Assembly (NCBI RefSeq): GCF_022682495.2
Contig: NC_071389.1
Span: 11,275,199 to 11,339,198 of the forward strand
Direction: 5' to 3'
Origin: Desmodus rotundus
Taxonomy: Eukaryota; Chordata; Mammalia; Chiroptera; Phyllostomidae
Length of the DNA stretch: 64,000 nucleotides
Part shown: positions 62,931-64,000 of the stretch, one piece after another
Numbering within the stretch: position 1 is the first letter of the stretch
How the letters are laid out: the number at the start of each line of letters is the position of its first letter
Made by a program: the position numbers and the translations under genes
The notes under the pieces: model-generated
Told to the model about the DNA's origin: nothing
Seen by the model: the letters and a program-made list of their open reading frames with translations, nothing else
The model's database searches: none

Positions 62931-64000
62931 GATTGTGCCAAACTGTCCATCTACCATGATCCCGTTAAATGACCTGGGAGGATATTGAAGTTGCTGCAGG
63001 GATGAAAGTTAAAGTCACCCAAAGCATCCTCGGTTTGTCTTGGGAATCCTTCCAGACCACCTCCTGGTTTTTCCATCCCGCTACTCCTTACTCGTAAAGT
63101 TCTTGGTCCTCAACTCTCTTTGTTTTGGCTTCATACTGTGGTTCCTATCCTCCACCCATTTCTTTGCTGGATGGTCCTCTGGGCTTGACTCACTTTTCTG
63201 GCTCTCACCAACCACACCGATCCAAGCCGTTGCTTTGGTCTTCGTCCTTCGATCCCCCACACTGCTCCCACGGGTAAGAAGCAGCCCATCTGTTGGACCT
63301 GCTGGGTCGCCCCACCCCTCACCAGGACCACAAGGCTCGTGGCGGCCTGCCAGTTTTGAGATGGCAGAATAAAGATGTTGCTGTCCCCCCACCTTGAAAA
63401 ATCACGCCAAAACAAGAAATGCAAACAAAAGTTTTGGTTAGTAAACCAGGAGAAAACAGCAGCCCCTGATCATACTAGATGAACTGGAGAGAGCAGGGGA
63501 AAAGCATCCCAGGTAAGTGGTGGGCGTTAGAGCATCCTCTGAGGGACACCAGGCCAGACCTTAAAGACGACAGGGGGTTCGGCTTACACATTTCTTTATC
63601 CCCAGAGCTTAGCACGGGACTGGCCAAATCAAGTCCTCATCAACACTGGTTGAATGCATTGCATCATTTTACATTTACCACATAACATACATTGTATATA
63701 ATATTATCAGCACATGAAGACATATTTTACTGAAAGAAGTGTTGGGAGTGTTTACTACATTGCTAACGGAGCTGCCACTATTTCCATCAGAGAGAGGGCC
63801 CTTCGAAACCCGCGCACTGAGGAAGGGAACGCAAAGCAATACCCTTGCCCTGACGTTCAGCATTTCACTGCTTCAAGTATTTTTTTTTAAACGTACAAAA
63901 TCTGCTCTTTCATTAGCTCAGTTTTCCTTTCTCATTATTTGAATGTGAACTTCGTTCCTGTGGAGGCCAGGACTTGATAATTACAGTCAGCCCTTTGCAA
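62931..64000. other. Unassigned sequence to the window edge
   Basis: No gene recognised; the plus frame 63,040-63,372 and the minus frames opposite it are random-looking. The last bases (ACAGTCAGCCCTTTGCAA) could be the start of a Tigger-type terminal repeat cut by the window. Confidence 0.3.

Overview
The window is a piece of a mammalian nuclear genome, almost certainly a bat. There are no operons, no ribosome binding sites and no long open frames with convincing protein identity. The sequence is packed with mammal-wide ancient repeats (L2, MIR, old L1, MaLR/ERVL LTRs, hAT and Tigger DNA transposons). At least fifteen copies belong to a tRNA-derived SINE of the VES type known from bats, recognisable by an A/B-box-like head, the phrase GGTCAGGGCACATGCCTGGG, a pyrimidine-rich body and an AAAATAAATAAAATCTT tail. 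The SINE variant is not the Myotis-type Ves. It looks more like the forms I associate with other Yangochiroptera (noctilionoid, molossid or miniopterid lineages); that placement is inference.

Layout: 1-12.1 kb is non-coding, with a nested Tigger/mariner element at the start and scattered MIR, L2 and SINE pieces. A CpG island at 12.2-13.86 kb is the only clear gene-associated signal. It has GC boxes, a CCAAT box, a CRE-like site, a degenerate minisatellite on its left flank, and a CCATGG palindrome that gives an ATG on each strand. The minus-strand ATG has a perfect Kozak context followed at once by GTAAAA, so the best reading is the promoter and first exon of a minus-strand gene whose body lies toward and beyond position 1. 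I could not identify that gene. 13.9-31 kb is repeat-rich, with L2/LINE fragments, SINEs and an L1 ORF2 piece, and includes repeat-poor stretches at 25-26.4 and 29-31.4 kb. 31-41 kb holds SINEs, L1 3' ends, LTRs and an L2-in-L2 nest. 40.8-45.2 kb is an L1 cluster with an inverted duplication. 45.2-64 kb contains LTRs, a short hAT-type MITE, LTR-like duplicated blocks, more SINEs and unassigned sequence.

For most of the window the story is layered transposition: old L2/MIR, then MaLR/ERVL LTRs and DNA transposons, then bat SINEs inserted into them with target-site duplications that can still be read. I see no protein-coding gene that can be named, no RNA gene, no CRISPR array and no convincing new biological system. 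The most notable items are the CpG-island start, its minisatellite, the L1 inverted repeat, the nested MITE, the hAT MITE, the duplicated LTR-like blocks, and a weak Ly6-like cysteine pattern in a minus-strand frame near 55.4 kb.
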